In this document: in pieces, positions 1 through 9,000 of the stretch | Layout: each line of letters opens with the position of its first letter | How positions within the stretch are numbered: the first letter of the stretch is position 1 | From: JABWCQ01 sp964587105 | GTDB taxonomy: Bacteria; Electryoneota; RPQS01 | Direction: 5' to 3' | NCBI GenBank assembly: GCA_964587105.1 | Contig: CAZPKG010000003.1 | Coordinates: 1 to 64,000, forward strand | DNA: 64,000 nucleotides | Made by a program: the position numbers and the translations under genes | Notes under the pieces: generated by a model | The model's database searches: none | What the model was told of the DNA's origin: nothing | What the model saw: only the letters and a program-made list of their open reading frames with translations

Positions 1-2
1 GT

Positions 3-800
3 GCAACAAACACCGCGACAAACAACTGCACATATCCTTCATGCAGGCTTGGGCGTGACTTGTTTATCCGTTTGACCGTTTTGCATCGTGACAGCATTAC
101 GGTCACGACATGCGGCTCTGGATTTGACACATATCTGTGCATTTTCACCGGCGCGTGCTGCGGCCAAACAGGTTCTGTTCCGTTTGCAAGTAATGACAAC
201 GCGCCTGAAGTTTGCGGTGTATCAACGACGTTGCAAGCGGGAATTTCCCGTTGCTTTGATCCAGGAGTTTATTACATCGTTCTGGACGGTTATGGCCCGG
301 CCGCATTCGGCCAGTATCGTTTCTCGATCATGTTCCATGGGAACGCCTGCATTCCGCCAAACAATGATCCCGAGTGCCCTGCGGACTTCAGACAACACGA
401 AGAGACATTCCCCGAAGGCTGCGATGCGTACTCAAATGTCGTTCACTGCGGCGAAGGGTTTTGCGGTCAGATCGACGAACAGGGCGACCTGGATGTCTAT
501 TCACTTACCCTTACGGAGTGCGCTCGCCAAGTCACCATCAGCGTTTATGCCGATGATACTCCGGGCCGCACGGGATTTGAACATGGCCTGAATTCCATGC
601 TCCGAATTTGGCCTGTGACGTGCGAGGCGCCGTTGGCTGTGAATAATGACTTTAACGGCGGCGACGGTGACCCTGAAGGGACAGACAGTCAGGTAACGAT
701 CGATCTTGTGCCAGGGACCTACTTCTTCGAGATAACGGGCGCCAATGCTACATCAGGACCTTATGAGATGTTTGTGGGCTGCTCGACGTGTGAGAACTAA
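3..800 (+). CDS. Cysteine-rich secreted protein with PPC-like domains (5' end cut by window)
   Basis: The reading frame is open through the left edge, so the true start lies outside. An internal ATG at 60 would remove a region that aligns with the next gene (NNCTYPSCRLGRD here, TNHCTYPYSRLGRD there), so it is unlikely to be the start. Two beta-rich segments are visible. The first contains CGSGFDTYLCIF, a CCG doublet, a SNDN stretch and GVYYIVLDGYGPAAFGQYRFSI. The second begins near CPADFRQHEE and ends PGTYFFEITGAN...YEMFVGC. This layout, where a GxYxxxVDG strand closes the fold, resembles bacterial pre-peptidase C-terminal (PPC) beta-sandwich domains. Many paired cysteines suggest disulphides in an exported protein. 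Its role is unknown. It is a paralog of the downstream gene, and a strong hairpin terminator follows it. Confidence 0.75.
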   Translation, partial: ATNTATNNCTYPSCRLGRDLFIRLTVLHRDSITVTTCGSGFDTYLCIFTGACCGQTGSVPFASNDNAPEVCGVSTTLQAGISRCFDPGVYYIVLDGYGPAAFGQYRFSIMFHGNACIPPNNDPECPADFRQHEETFPEGCDAYSNVVHCGEGFCGQIDEQGDLDVYSLTLTECARQVTISVYADDTPGRTGFEHGLNSMLRIWPVTCEAPLAVNNDFNGGDGDPEGTDSQVTIDLVPGTYFFEITGANATSGPYEMFVGCSTCEN

Positions 801-820
801 AATCAAATAGTTAGCCTAAA

Positions 821-851
821 GAACCCCGCCAAACGGCGGGGTTCTTTTTTT
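821..851 (+). terminator. Rho-independent terminator
   Basis: A 10-bp stem, GAACCCCGCC with GGCGGGGTTC around an AAAC loop, is followed by a run of seven T. It closes the first cysteine-rich gene. The CCCCGCC/GGCGGGG core recurs in two other terminators of the window. Confidence 0.9.
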
Positions 852-861
852 GGTCTGAAGG

Positions 862-890
862 TTGACTCTTGGCGAAAATATTGATAATAT
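862..890 (+). promoter_or_regulatory. Sigma70-like promoter for the 958 gene
   Basis: TTGACT (862-867), a 17-base spacer and TAATAT (885-890) lie in an AT-rich stretch between the upstream terminator and the next start codon. This gives a leader of about 60 bases. Spacing and hexamers match the housekeeping consensus. It has not been tested. Confidence 0.5.
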
Positions 891-957
891 TAGTATAGTT
901 ACTACACATTTAACCCAAGCAGCTTAGATAAGTTGCACAACCACTAAGAGGACATCA

Positions 958-1674
958 ATGAGAAAAGCATTCATGCTATGCTTGGCATGTTTGGCCATGT
1001 CTTGGACTGTCAGCGCGGGAGACGGTGGGCAGGCGAGCAGTGGAGCCACTTTCAATCAGAATTTGGCAATTGGCCAATCGAGCCCGGAAGAAGCGCTTGA
1101 AGCGGCATTCCAACAGATTGAGTTGTACGGCCAGAACAAGTGGGAAGTAACCCCAGAAATGTACGACTTCTATTACAAGCTGGACAAGCTTGTCAATCCG
1201 GAGTACTATGCTGAAGAAGAGGGCCGTTCGGAAGGCGATGGCGCACTTGACCAATTAACTGGGACGTGTCCTGGAAGCTCATTCACGATGCCTGAAGAGG
1301 GTGAATGGTCGATTCGTACATGCGGGTCAACTACAACCAGTACCAATCATTGTACTTACCCATACAGCCGACTTGGGCGCGACGTCGTGGCTGAGTTGAT
1401 TGTGCCTACAAATGGTTCGTTCGAGTTCTCAACTTGCGGTTCGCGATTTGACACTTATCTTACTTTGTTTCGCGACGCCTGCTGCGGAGATGGAGAAAGT
1501 ATATACTGGGATTCAAATGACAATGATCCATTCGCTTGCTCGCAGCGCCTTGCATCCTACATGTTCACTTGTGTTGAGGCCGGCACGTATTATCTCGTTG
1601 TCGATGGCGCAAGCCCCGCAGCGCATGGCTCATACTGCTTGAGCATTTACTTCACAGATTTTTGCGACGACTAA
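958..1674 (+). CDS. Cysteine-rich secreted protein, paralog of the preceding gene
   Basis: A 238-residue protein with a clear signal peptide: a basic start (MRKAF), a hydrophobic core and a VSAGD cleavage region near residue 21. Residues about 25-100 form an unrecognised, mostly helical and acidic segment. Residues about 100-238 form a beta-rich, PPC-like domain. It has the same landmarks as the upstream paralog: CTYPYSRLGRD, CGSRFDTYLTLF, a CCG doublet, SNDND and GTYYLVVDGASPAAHGSY. It carries one such domain where the neighbour has at least two. The start is supported by AAGAGGA (946-952), six bases before the ATG. The gene has its own promoter and terminator, so it is probably monocistronic. 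The function is unknown. It has no T9SS sorting tail. Confidence 0.85.
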   Translation: MRKAFMLCLACLAMSWTVSAGDGGQASSGATFNQNLAIGQSSPEEALEAAFQQIELYGQNKWEVTPEMYDFYYKLDKLVNPEYYAEEEGRSEGDGALDQLTGTCPGSSFTMPEEGEWSIRTCGSTTTSTNHCTYPYSRLGRDVVAELIVPTNGSFEFSTCGSRFDTYLTLFRDACCGDGESIYWDSNDNDPFACSQRLASYMFTCVEAGTYYLVVDGASPAAHGSYCLSIYFTDFCDD

Positions 1675-1704
1675 GTTCTGTTCACCAACGGACTGAAAAA
1701 AGCA

Positions 1705-1733
1705 ACCCCGCCGATTGGCGGGGTCGTTTTTTT
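1705..1733. terminator. Bidirectional terminator between convergent genes
   Basis: An 8-bp stem, ACCCCGCC with GGCGGGGT around a GATT loop, has a T run on the plus side and an A run (AAAAAA) on the other side. It can therefore end both the cysteine-rich gene (plus) and sppA (minus). Confidence 0.9.
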
Positions 1734-1754
1734 ATTTCGATTTGCTAACAACAA

Positions 1755-3542
1755 TCAGGCGTCAATCGATGCAGGAAGAATCGTCTGGAGAAACTCAAAG
1801 CGGTCGAAGTAGTTCTTGACATACTTCAAGAGGGCATGCGGATCCTGCAACGAGTTCAGGTTATCGCCTAATGCAGCAAGCGCATTGAAGCGAGTCGAGA
1901 ATTTCGACACGATGAACTCGAATACATCCTTCTCTTTGGGATAGTAGGCAAGGTCATAATCGTCTTTGCCGAGGTTTGCTTTGGCAGCGGCGAGCCTAAT
2001 CGCAAGGTCAAGCCCGCCAAGAGTGTCCACCAGCCCACGCACCATCGCCTGGTTGCCCGTCCATACTCTTCCCTCGGCAAGTGAATCCAAACTTCCCAAA
2101 TCGAGATTGCGGCCCGTTGCAACATCTTCGCGGAACTCAAGATAAACAGAATCCATCAGGCTATTCAGCACTTGTTCTTGCTCCGGACCAAGGGTCTTGT
2201 CGAAGCGGAAGAAATTCGCCCAACGTCCAATTGAAATCGTTTCTTCTCGGGCGCCGATTTTGTTGTAAAGTTCTTCGGCTGAAGGAATCATCGTAACGAC
2301 GCCAATGGAGCCTGTGATGGTATTCGGCTGGGCCACGATCTCGCTCGCGGCCATCGAAATATAGTAGCCACCTGAGGCGGCGACGCGCCCCATCGAGACT
2401 ACAATTGGTTTCTTCTCTTTCAGACGGAGGGCGGCTTCAAGGATTTGTTTCGAGGCCAAGGCTGAACCGCCGGGAGAGTTCACGCGCAGGACAACAGCTT
2501 TGATTTCGTCGTCTTCGCCGAGCTTGTCAAGTTGTTTCACCAAGCCGGATGCCGTAATTCCCTCGTCGCCCCATCCGTTGTCATCTTCTCCAAAGGAGAT
2601 TTCGCCTTGTGCGAACAGGACGGCAACCTCTGATTCGTGCGTAGGAAGCTGTTCGAGTTTTTTGGAAGCAAGATATTTATGCGCAGAGACGCCTTCAAAC
2701 TCCTCGGAGTCTTTTTGAAGTCGATGGCGCAACACAGGCCATTCCACGAGACCGTCCACGTAACCACGATCAAGGCATGTGCCTGCACTTACAAGGAACT
2801 GATCTCCCGCGCGAACTTCATTGTCCAATGCCTCAAACGTCAAGTTAGGTCGTGCCGCAGCAGTCTCGCGAATGTAGGTTTCATACACATCCGAATACAA
2901 GTACGTCAGACTCGTACGCAAGTCGGTGGACATACTATCGCGCGCGAAGTCTTCAAACGCGCCTTTGTATTTTCCTGCGTGAATAACATGGAACTTAAGC
3001 CCAACTTTTTCGAAAGTTGATTTCAAGTAGGTGCTGCTAAAAGCCATGCCGCCGAAATTGATTCCACTCAAGCGGCCTGGCATCATATAGATGCTGTCGC
3101 TGACGCTTGCCAAGTAGTAGTCGCGATCGGTTGCAATATCAAAATGGGCGATGATCGGCTTGTCACCCTGCCTGAAACTGAGCAAAGCTTCACGAAGCTC
3201 ACGGATCGTCGCCATGCCGGTAACTCCCATCGGGCGAAGGATGATTCCGGAGATATTTGGGTCGGCTTGGGCAAGCTCGATTGCACGAAGCATATCATTG
3301 AGCGACGAGCCGCCACTGCCACCGAGGAATCCGAGGTCCGGTTCAACGTTGTGCTCCGGGATCACACCTGTGGGTCGAAGGACGAGCCATGTGTTTGGCT
3401 CAATCGCGGTATGGGAACTCAGATTCCCTTTGAACCCACCACTCATGGCTTGGGAGATGCCCCAGCCAATGACCAAAATGGTCAGAACGAAACCGCCCGC
3501 AAGAATGCCGAGTATCCAGCAGCAGGCCTTATTGGAAGACAT
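1755..3542 (-). CDS. sppA: Signal peptide peptidase SppA, 67-kDa type
   Basis: A membrane-anchored serine protease that degrades leftover signal peptides in the inner membrane (S49 family). It is about 595 residues. An N-terminal membrane anchor (residues about 7-30) is followed by two S49 domains, as in the long E. coli-type enzyme. The likely catalytic lysine is K193 in HAGKYKGAFE in the N-terminal half. The likely serine is S390 in RVAASGGYY in the C-terminal half. The RVNSPGGS loop precedes the serine, as in the family. I place the start at 3542, where AGGAG sits seven bases upstream of ATG. An upstream in-frame start would add 14 unconserved residues. It is transcribed divergently from the O-antigen ligase-like gene and ends at a shared terminator. 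Confidence 0.95.
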   Translation of the reverse strand: MSSNKACCWILGILAGGFVLTILVIGWGISQAMSGGFKGNLSSHTAIEPNTWLVLRPTGVIPEHNVEPDLGFLGGSGGSSLNDMLRAIELAQADPNISGIILRPMGVTGMATIRELREALLSFRQGDKPIIAHFDIATDRDYYLASVSDSIYMMPGRLSGINFGGMAFSSTYLKSTFEKVGLKFHVIHAGKYKGAFEDFARDSMSTDLRTSLTYLYSDVYETYIRETAAARPNLTFEALDNEVRAGDQFLVSAGTCLDRGYVDGLVEWPVLRHRLQKDSEEFEGVSAHKYLASKKLEQLPTHESEVAVLFAQGEISFGEDDNGWGDEGITASGLVKQLDKLGEDDEIKAVVLRVNSPGGSALASKQILEAALRLKEKKPIVVSMGRVAASGGYYISMAASEIVAQPNTITGSIGVVTMIPSAEELYNKIGAREETISIGRWANFFRFDKTLGPEQEQVLNSLMDSVYLEFREDVATGRNLDLGSLDSLAEGRVWTGNQAMVRGLVDTLGGLDLAIRLAAAKANLGKDDYDLAYYPKEKDVFEFIVSKFSTRFNALAALGDNLNSLQDPHALLKYVKNYFDRFEFLQTILPASIDA

Positions 3543-3710
3543 TGTTTGACTCCTATAATATGTGTCCCCAGAGAACGGGGCCACTTGTATTCGGGCAGAA
3601 ACTTCTTAATTTACAATATTCCGATGTCAGTTGAAAACCTGTCGCTCAGGGATTGAGAAGCGGCACAGTCTTTGCCGCGCTATGTTTATTATTTTATAAG
3701 GAGTTAGATT

Positions 3711-5213
3711 TTGAATCTGGATCGAGCATTAATGGCAGGACTGGGGGTTGGTGTAGCAGTACTCTACACAGCCGTCATTTTTGCCTTTTTTGACGGTACC
3801 GATTCAGAAAACCGACTCTTTTACCTCACTGCGGTTGGTATTCCGCTTGGCATCGGGTTCTTCGCCGCGCCGCGTGTGGGCCTCTACATCCTGGGAGTAC
3901 TGGTCTATTCCATTGACTGGTTATCGGAGTACTGGCAATTGCTTCCGCGTGAGGCGACATGGCTTGTTGACTTACTTATTCTGCTATTTGCGTTGCGCTA
4001 CGGATTAACGTTTTTCTCAGCGAAACACAGCGTGTTCGCGGCGGAAAAAGCGATCCTCGCGCTCTTGGTATTCGCAGTACTATCAGCACTGATGAACGGC
4101 GAAACTCTGGCCACAACTCTGGTAGGGTTGCGCGTCGGGTTTCGTTATCTGCTGTTATTCCTCGCCGCCGCCGGGCTCCACCCTTCCGCAGAATCGAGTT
4201 CAAAGTACATTCGGTTTCTGTTTCTGATCGGGCTCATTCAGACTCCAGTGATTTTGTGGCAATGGCAGTTCACGAATTGGATATCCGAAGACGACATGTA
4301 CGGAACATTCGGGCGCGGCCAGACTCCGGGAATCGCGCTGTTCATGCTGATGCTGTACTGCTACATGGTCGCAAAGATGATCGAAGAGAAACGGATCCGC
4401 CCGTGGTATCTGGTTGGGATGGCGTGGATGCTCGTCGGGCCAATATTGGGCGAGGCGAAGTTCTTCTTCCTGTTGCTTCCAGCATTTCTTGTGTTCATGG
4501 TCCGAGCGGAATTTATTCGCAGACCGGCGGTGGCATTTCTACTCACGCTGCTCGGCGTGCTGATGATCTTTGTGGCGGACTATGTCATCGTCGAGTCCGG
4601 AGTATGGCGCGAGGGCCGCAATCCCTTAGCTTACATTACGAAGCTTCCGGAAGTATTCCAGACCGAAATAGATCGTCCGCAAACGGACGGCAAGTTTGAA
4701 CGATCCTATCGATTTGTCAGCGCAGTCGTTCTGGCAAGTCGCGACGCCCGTTCATTTTGGTTCGGTCACGGTCCGGGCTCCATTACGCTTTCGTATGTTG
4801 CGGAAGGCCACTCAAAGACAGCGGCGTATTTTGCGGGTTACGGTTTGACGTCGAGTGCGCCCTCAATACCATGGATGCTGATTGAATACGGTTATCTTGG
4901 AACCGCGCTGATGTTTTTTGTCCTCTTTGTCATCTATCGGCGGGGTAAGGTGCTGCGTTCGTCGCCAGATGTTAACTTTCGGATTTACGGACGAACCTTG
5001 GAAGGGGCAACGCTGCTTTATGTGGCATGGCTGTTCTACCAATCTGCCTGGCAATCCGACACGATGAACTTTATTTATTGGCCGCTGGCGGGAATACTTG
5101 TTAGATTAAGTTATCAGATGCAGGCCGACAAAGCTTATGAACAAGCTGTGGAACGTGCCAACGTCTTGAAAGGTATAACACCAAAGACGGCCATCGCACA
5201 ACAGAGTTCATAG
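3711..5213 (+). CDS. O-antigen ligase/polymerase-like polytopic membrane protein
   Basis: About 500 residues with roughly ten or more hydrophobic segments and a large extracytoplasmic loop in the second half (about residues 290-390). The loop contains FERSYRFVSAVV and a GHGPGS turn. This topology and size are typical of the Wzy/WaaL O-antigen ligase-like family, which joins or polymerises lipid-linked glycans on the periplasmic face. I see no decisive catalytic motif, so the exact role is an inference. The start is TTG at 3711, chosen because AAGGAG lies exactly seven bases upstream; the first ATG comes 21 bases later without a site. A DoxX-like gene starts three bases after the stop, so the two are probably co-transcribed. 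Confidence 0.7.
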   Translation: MNLDRALMAGLGVGVAVLYTAVIFAFFDGTDSENRLFYLTAVGIPLGIGFFAAPRVGLYILGVLVYSIDWLSEYWQLLPREATWLVDLLILLFALRYGLTFFSAKHSVFAAEKAILALLVFAVLSALMNGETLATTLVGLRVGFRYLLLFLAAAGLHPSAESSSKYIRFLFLIGLIQTPVILWQWQFTNWISEDDMYGTFGRGQTPGIALFMLMLYCYMVAKMIEEKRIRPWYLVGMAWMLVGPILGEAKFFFLLLPAFLVFMVRAEFIRRPAVAFLLTLLGVLMIFVADYVIVESGVWREGRNPLAYITKLPEVFQTEIDRPQTDGKFERSYRFVSAVVLASRDARSFWFGHGPGSITLSYVAEGHSKTAAYFAGYGLTSSAPSIPWMLIEYGYLGTALMFFVLFVIYRRGKVLRSSPDVNFRIYGRTLEGATLLYVAWLFYQSAWQSDTMNFIYWPLAGILVRLSYQMQADKAYEQAVERANVLKGITPKTAIAQQSS

Positions 5214-5216
5214 AAA

Positions 5217-5669
5217 ATGTCCAACAGATTCGATCAGTTTGACGCGGCATTGTCCGCATGGATGGAGAAATGGGGAATGCGGCTGCTGCGTTATTCTTTG
5301 GCGGTCGTGTTTATCTGGTTCGGTATTCTCAAGCCGATCGGTGTGAGTCCGGCGGCGGAGTTGGTTGAAAAAACGGTTTATTGGTTTCCGCCGCGAATCT
5401 TTATTCCGATTCTTGGTTGGTGGGAAGTATTAATTGGAGTTTGCATGTTATGGCGGCCTTTGATAAGAGTTTCCATATTCTTGCTGCTTTTGCAAATGCC
5501 GGGAACGATGCTTCCGTTAGTTTTGTTGCCCGATGTCTGCTTTACTCATGTACCGTGGGGACTTACGCTTGAAGGCCAATATATCATCAAGAATCTTGCC
5601 TTGGTGAGCGCGGCATTAGTTGTGGGCGGCACAGTACGACGCGAAGACGACCCCCACCATCGTTTATGA
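5217..5669 (+). CDS. Small DoxX/YkgB-like four-helix membrane protein
   Basis: A 150-residue protein with four hydrophobic segments (about residues 22-40, 62-80, 82-105 and 118-138). An FIWFGILKPIG motif follows the first helix, and GWWEVLIGVCML lies in the second. These are features of the DoxX-like superfamily, small inner-membrane proteins of poorly defined function that are often linked to redox or respiratory genes. The ATG lies three bases after the stop of the O-antigen ligase-like gene, so translation is probably coupled. I see no catalytic residues. A bidirectional terminator follows. Confidence 0.65.
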   Translation: MSNRFDQFDAALSAWMEKWGMRLLRYSLAVVFIWFGILKPIGVSPAAELVEKTVYWFPPRIFIPILGWWEVLIGVCMLWRPLIRVSIFLLLLQMPGTMLPLVLLPDVCFTHVPWGLTLEGQYIIKNLALVSAALVVGGTVRREDDPHHRL

Positions 5670-5698
5670 CGAGAGAAGGACGAAAAATGTTTTATACA

Positions 5699-5731
5699 AA
5701 AAGCCCTCGTCGAATAGACGAGGGCTTTTTT
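5699..5731. terminator. Bidirectional terminator
   Basis: An 11-bp perfect stem, AAGCCCTCGTC with GACGAGGGCTT around GAATA, has T residues on the plus side and A residues on the other. It ends the DoxX-like gene on plus and the tRNA pair on minus. Confidence 0.9.
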
Positions 5732-5805
5732 GGTGACCCCAGGGAGGATCGAACTCCCATTGCGAGAATGAAAATCTCGAGTCCTAACCATTAGACGATG
5801 GGGCC
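5731..5805 (-). tRNA. tRNA-Glu (TTC)
   Basis: A full cloverleaf on the minus strand. The acceptor GGCCCCA pairs with TGGGGTC (one G-T pair), the D arm is normal, and the anticodon stem CGAGA/TCTCG holds the loop TTTTCAT, so the anticodon is TTC. The T arm contains GTTCGAT and the 3' CCA is encoded. Confidence 0.95.
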
Positions 5806-5836
5806 ACAGAAACGCATGGCGAACATTATTCGCGGG

Positions 5837-5911
5837 GGTGGCTGAGGGGATTCGAACCCCCGACCCTTGGAACCACAATCCAATGCTCTAACCAGCTGAG
5901 CTACAACCACC
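5837..5911 (-). tRNA. tRNA-His (GTG)
   Basis: A minus-strand cloverleaf with acceptor GTGGTTG/CAGCCAC, anticodon stem TTGGA/TCCAA and loop TTGTGGT, giving anticodon GTG. The extra G at position -1 typical of tRNA-His is encoded opposite C73. No CCA is encoded, unlike the adjacent tRNA-Glu. The two tRNAs are 31 bases apart and probably share a transcript. Confidence 0.95.
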
Positions 5912-6077
5912 ACACTCGGCTCAAGTGAAGCAAGACTCCTCGGAAAGCCGTAAGAACACTAATTATATTGATTTGCCTGAAAAAAGTCAAGCCCGCAGTA
6001 CTTGCGGGCTTGTGTATTTTCTATTGATAATATTGTACTTAAAGCTTACTCGCGTGCTGTAGCCCTATTCTGATGCC

Positions 6078-9000
6078 TCATTGTTGGGCATGGTCGAGGA
6101 CTTCACGAACTGCGCTAAGGAGTTCAGAGGGGCGATAAGGCTTTTGAATAAAGGCGACTGATCCCAGACTAATCTTGCGGCGTTCTGCAGCAGCATCGGG
6201 CAATCCGCTGGAGAGGATGATCGGAATATCTTCACGCTCGGCAAGAATCATCGCAACAGCCTCATCACCACTCATAACCGGCAATGAGATGTCCATGATC
6301 ACCAGAGCGACGGTGTCGGCATTATCAAAGAATGTCTGAACAGCCTCGCGCCCATCCATCGCAGTTAATACGGTGTAGCCCGCTTGTTCCAGAACCTCTT
6401 TCCCTAAATCTATGATCACAGGCTCATCATCGACCAATAGAACGGTCTCGATACCTCCGCGAATGTTCCCGAATGCGCGCGCGGGAGCTTGCGGGGTGAT
6501 AGCGATTTCAGTTCTCGGGAAGAGTAATTTGAAAGTAGTTCCGGTTCCTTCTTGCGAATGGACTTCGATCTCACCGCCAAGATCATCTACAAGTTCGGCC
6601 ACAATAGAGAGACCTAATCCTGTTCCGCGATTCTCCGCTTTGGTCGTGAAGAATGCATCGAAGATTCGCTTCTGAATTTGCGGTGACATGCCACAGCCAT
6701 TATCTATCACATATATGGCCACGCAATCTCGAATTTGGCGTTTGCCATCTGAACCCAGTAGATTAAAATTGGGAACATTCTCAGTTTTGATGCGAATTGT
6801 AGGTGGGTCGACCTCGGAACCATCCATGGATATCTTTTCGATAATTGCATCGGCTGAATTGACGCCGAGGTTCATCAGTATCTGTTCAATCTGATTAGGA
6901 TCGGCAGAAAGCGGCCAAGCATTTTCACAGGGCTCTTCGACGACCGTTATGCGGCGATCCACAGTACGAGACAACATGCGCGCCACGCTTGAACAAACGG
7001 CGTTAGGATCAAGCGAGCGCGCTTCATCGGCTGATTTACGACTGTAGTTTAACAATTGTCGTACAAGATTGGAGGCGCGCTCAGCGGCCTTGGCGGCCTC
7101 ACGAGCACAATCGCGAGTATGATCCGACGAGCTGTGGGCCTGTTCGAGCAATTCGAGATTGCCCATGATGCCCGTCAGCAAGTTGTTGAAGTCATGGGCA
7201 ATTCCGCCAGCCAGCCGTCCAACTGCTTCAAGTTTTTGCGCGTGCCGAAGTTTGTCTTGCAATTGTCTAAACTCGGTTACATCCTGCAACTCGATTAGCC
7301 TGAGCTGATCGGAGGTAAAGGTAACGGTCCACTTCCAAGAACGTGAATGGAATTGGCACTCGCGCAAGAGAACTTCGCGCTGAGGGCCTCGATTTGAAAG
7401 GATTGCCATCCAGAAATCTTCGTCAATCAGTTTGCGAACGCCGTCCACATTGAGTTCGCCGAGCAATCTCCTTGCGGCAGCGCTTGACGAAATGGTGTTG
7501 CCGGAAGCGTCAATCATCCAAACCGGAAATGATATGCTTGAGGTTATCGAGTCGGTCAGATGTGCTTGTTGACTGCTTGAGATACTCTTCGAGTTCCCCG
7601 CCGGCAATACAGCTCCGTAAACGCCGATGTTTCCGTATGAGTTTCGGGAGTAGGTCCAGAATACGGTTGCACCGCCTATCGAATTCGATTTCTCGATCTT
7701 GTTCTGTTCACCCTTGGCGATTCTCGCGACGATTTCATTATGGTCGGGCGGAAGAATGTTCTTTATCGACGCCCCGCCGTGGGATGCAGCTAATTCTTCT
7801 GCCGCCTGATTCATGTAGCGGACATGGCCGTCCTGATCACAGGATAGAACAGGATGTGGGCTGTCGGCGGGGATTTGGCGCAAGAGACGTTGCTCTTGCT
7901 CCCACAACTTAGTGTCGGTGATATCTTGACCGTATCCGATGAAATAGTCAATCGCGCCGGATTGATTGAAAACGGGGCTGATTGCTTTAAGATAGTAGCG
8001 CTCTCTGTCATTTGCATCGCGGGCAAGCTCTTCAAAGGCAACGAGATCGCGTTTCTTCATTGCATCGGCAATCGCAGCTAACCGCACCCGACCTAAGTCC
8101 GCCGGTAAGCCGAGCCTGTGCTGCAAGTCGTCATCGGTTTGCCCGATCACCCATTCACGCACGTTTTCATCAGGGACGCTGGCATGATTGGCGTAGCGAT
8201 AGCGGCCCTCTGTGTCATACACGGATACCTGCGCCGGTAAATTGTCGAGCAGTTTTTCAAAGAACTGTTTCAAATCAAACAATTCTTCTTCGGCCCGCTG
8301 CCTGTCGATTGCCTGTGCAAGATAGTTCGCGATAACATTCAACGGGACTAACAATTGGTACAGGTCGTTGACCGCTTGACCAGAGGATTTGACGTGTTCG
8401 GTATCTCCGAGCCAGATTACTCCGATAACATGATCGCGCACGCGCAATGGCACACAGATGATACGTTGCAATCCGATGCGACGTAAATCCGCGTGAGCGT
8501 AATCAGGACGGCGGCCGGTTTGCGCGTCCGTAACGGGTTCACCACTGCGCAGCACCGTTCCGGAGATTGTCATTGTGGCAGGCACTCTGAAGCCCAAGGG
8601 CAGACCCGTATTCTCCTCGCCGACCAAAACCATCTCGTCGGAATTTTGATCATGCAATTCGACGGCGGCAATCGTGAGCGGAAAGCGAGAGGTCAGAATT
8701 TTTGGTAGTTGCGAATAGACCAGATCCATCGATCGAGCCGACAAGAACAGCTGAGACGCAATTGCCGTTGTGTCCTTGTCGTGCGCCATGCGCTTACGAT
8801 CCGTCACATCCCGGACGATTGCCATGATCATCGATCGTCCGCTGACCTCGATGCTTGCGAGCGAGACTTCGCAATTTAGTTCGGCACCGTCCTTGCGCAG
8901 GTGGACCCATTCAAAACTTTGGGGATTGCCGTTTCGTGCACGATTGATGTATTCTGAGGCGAGCTTGTCGGACCGCTGGCCGTCCGGTTGGAACTTAGGC

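Noticed and set aside
3672..3700. TTGCCG-N17-TATAAG as promoter of the O-antigen ligase-like gene
   Set aside because: Its -10 box overlaps the AAGGAG ribosome site, so the transcript would begin after it. The real promoter is probably farther upstream.
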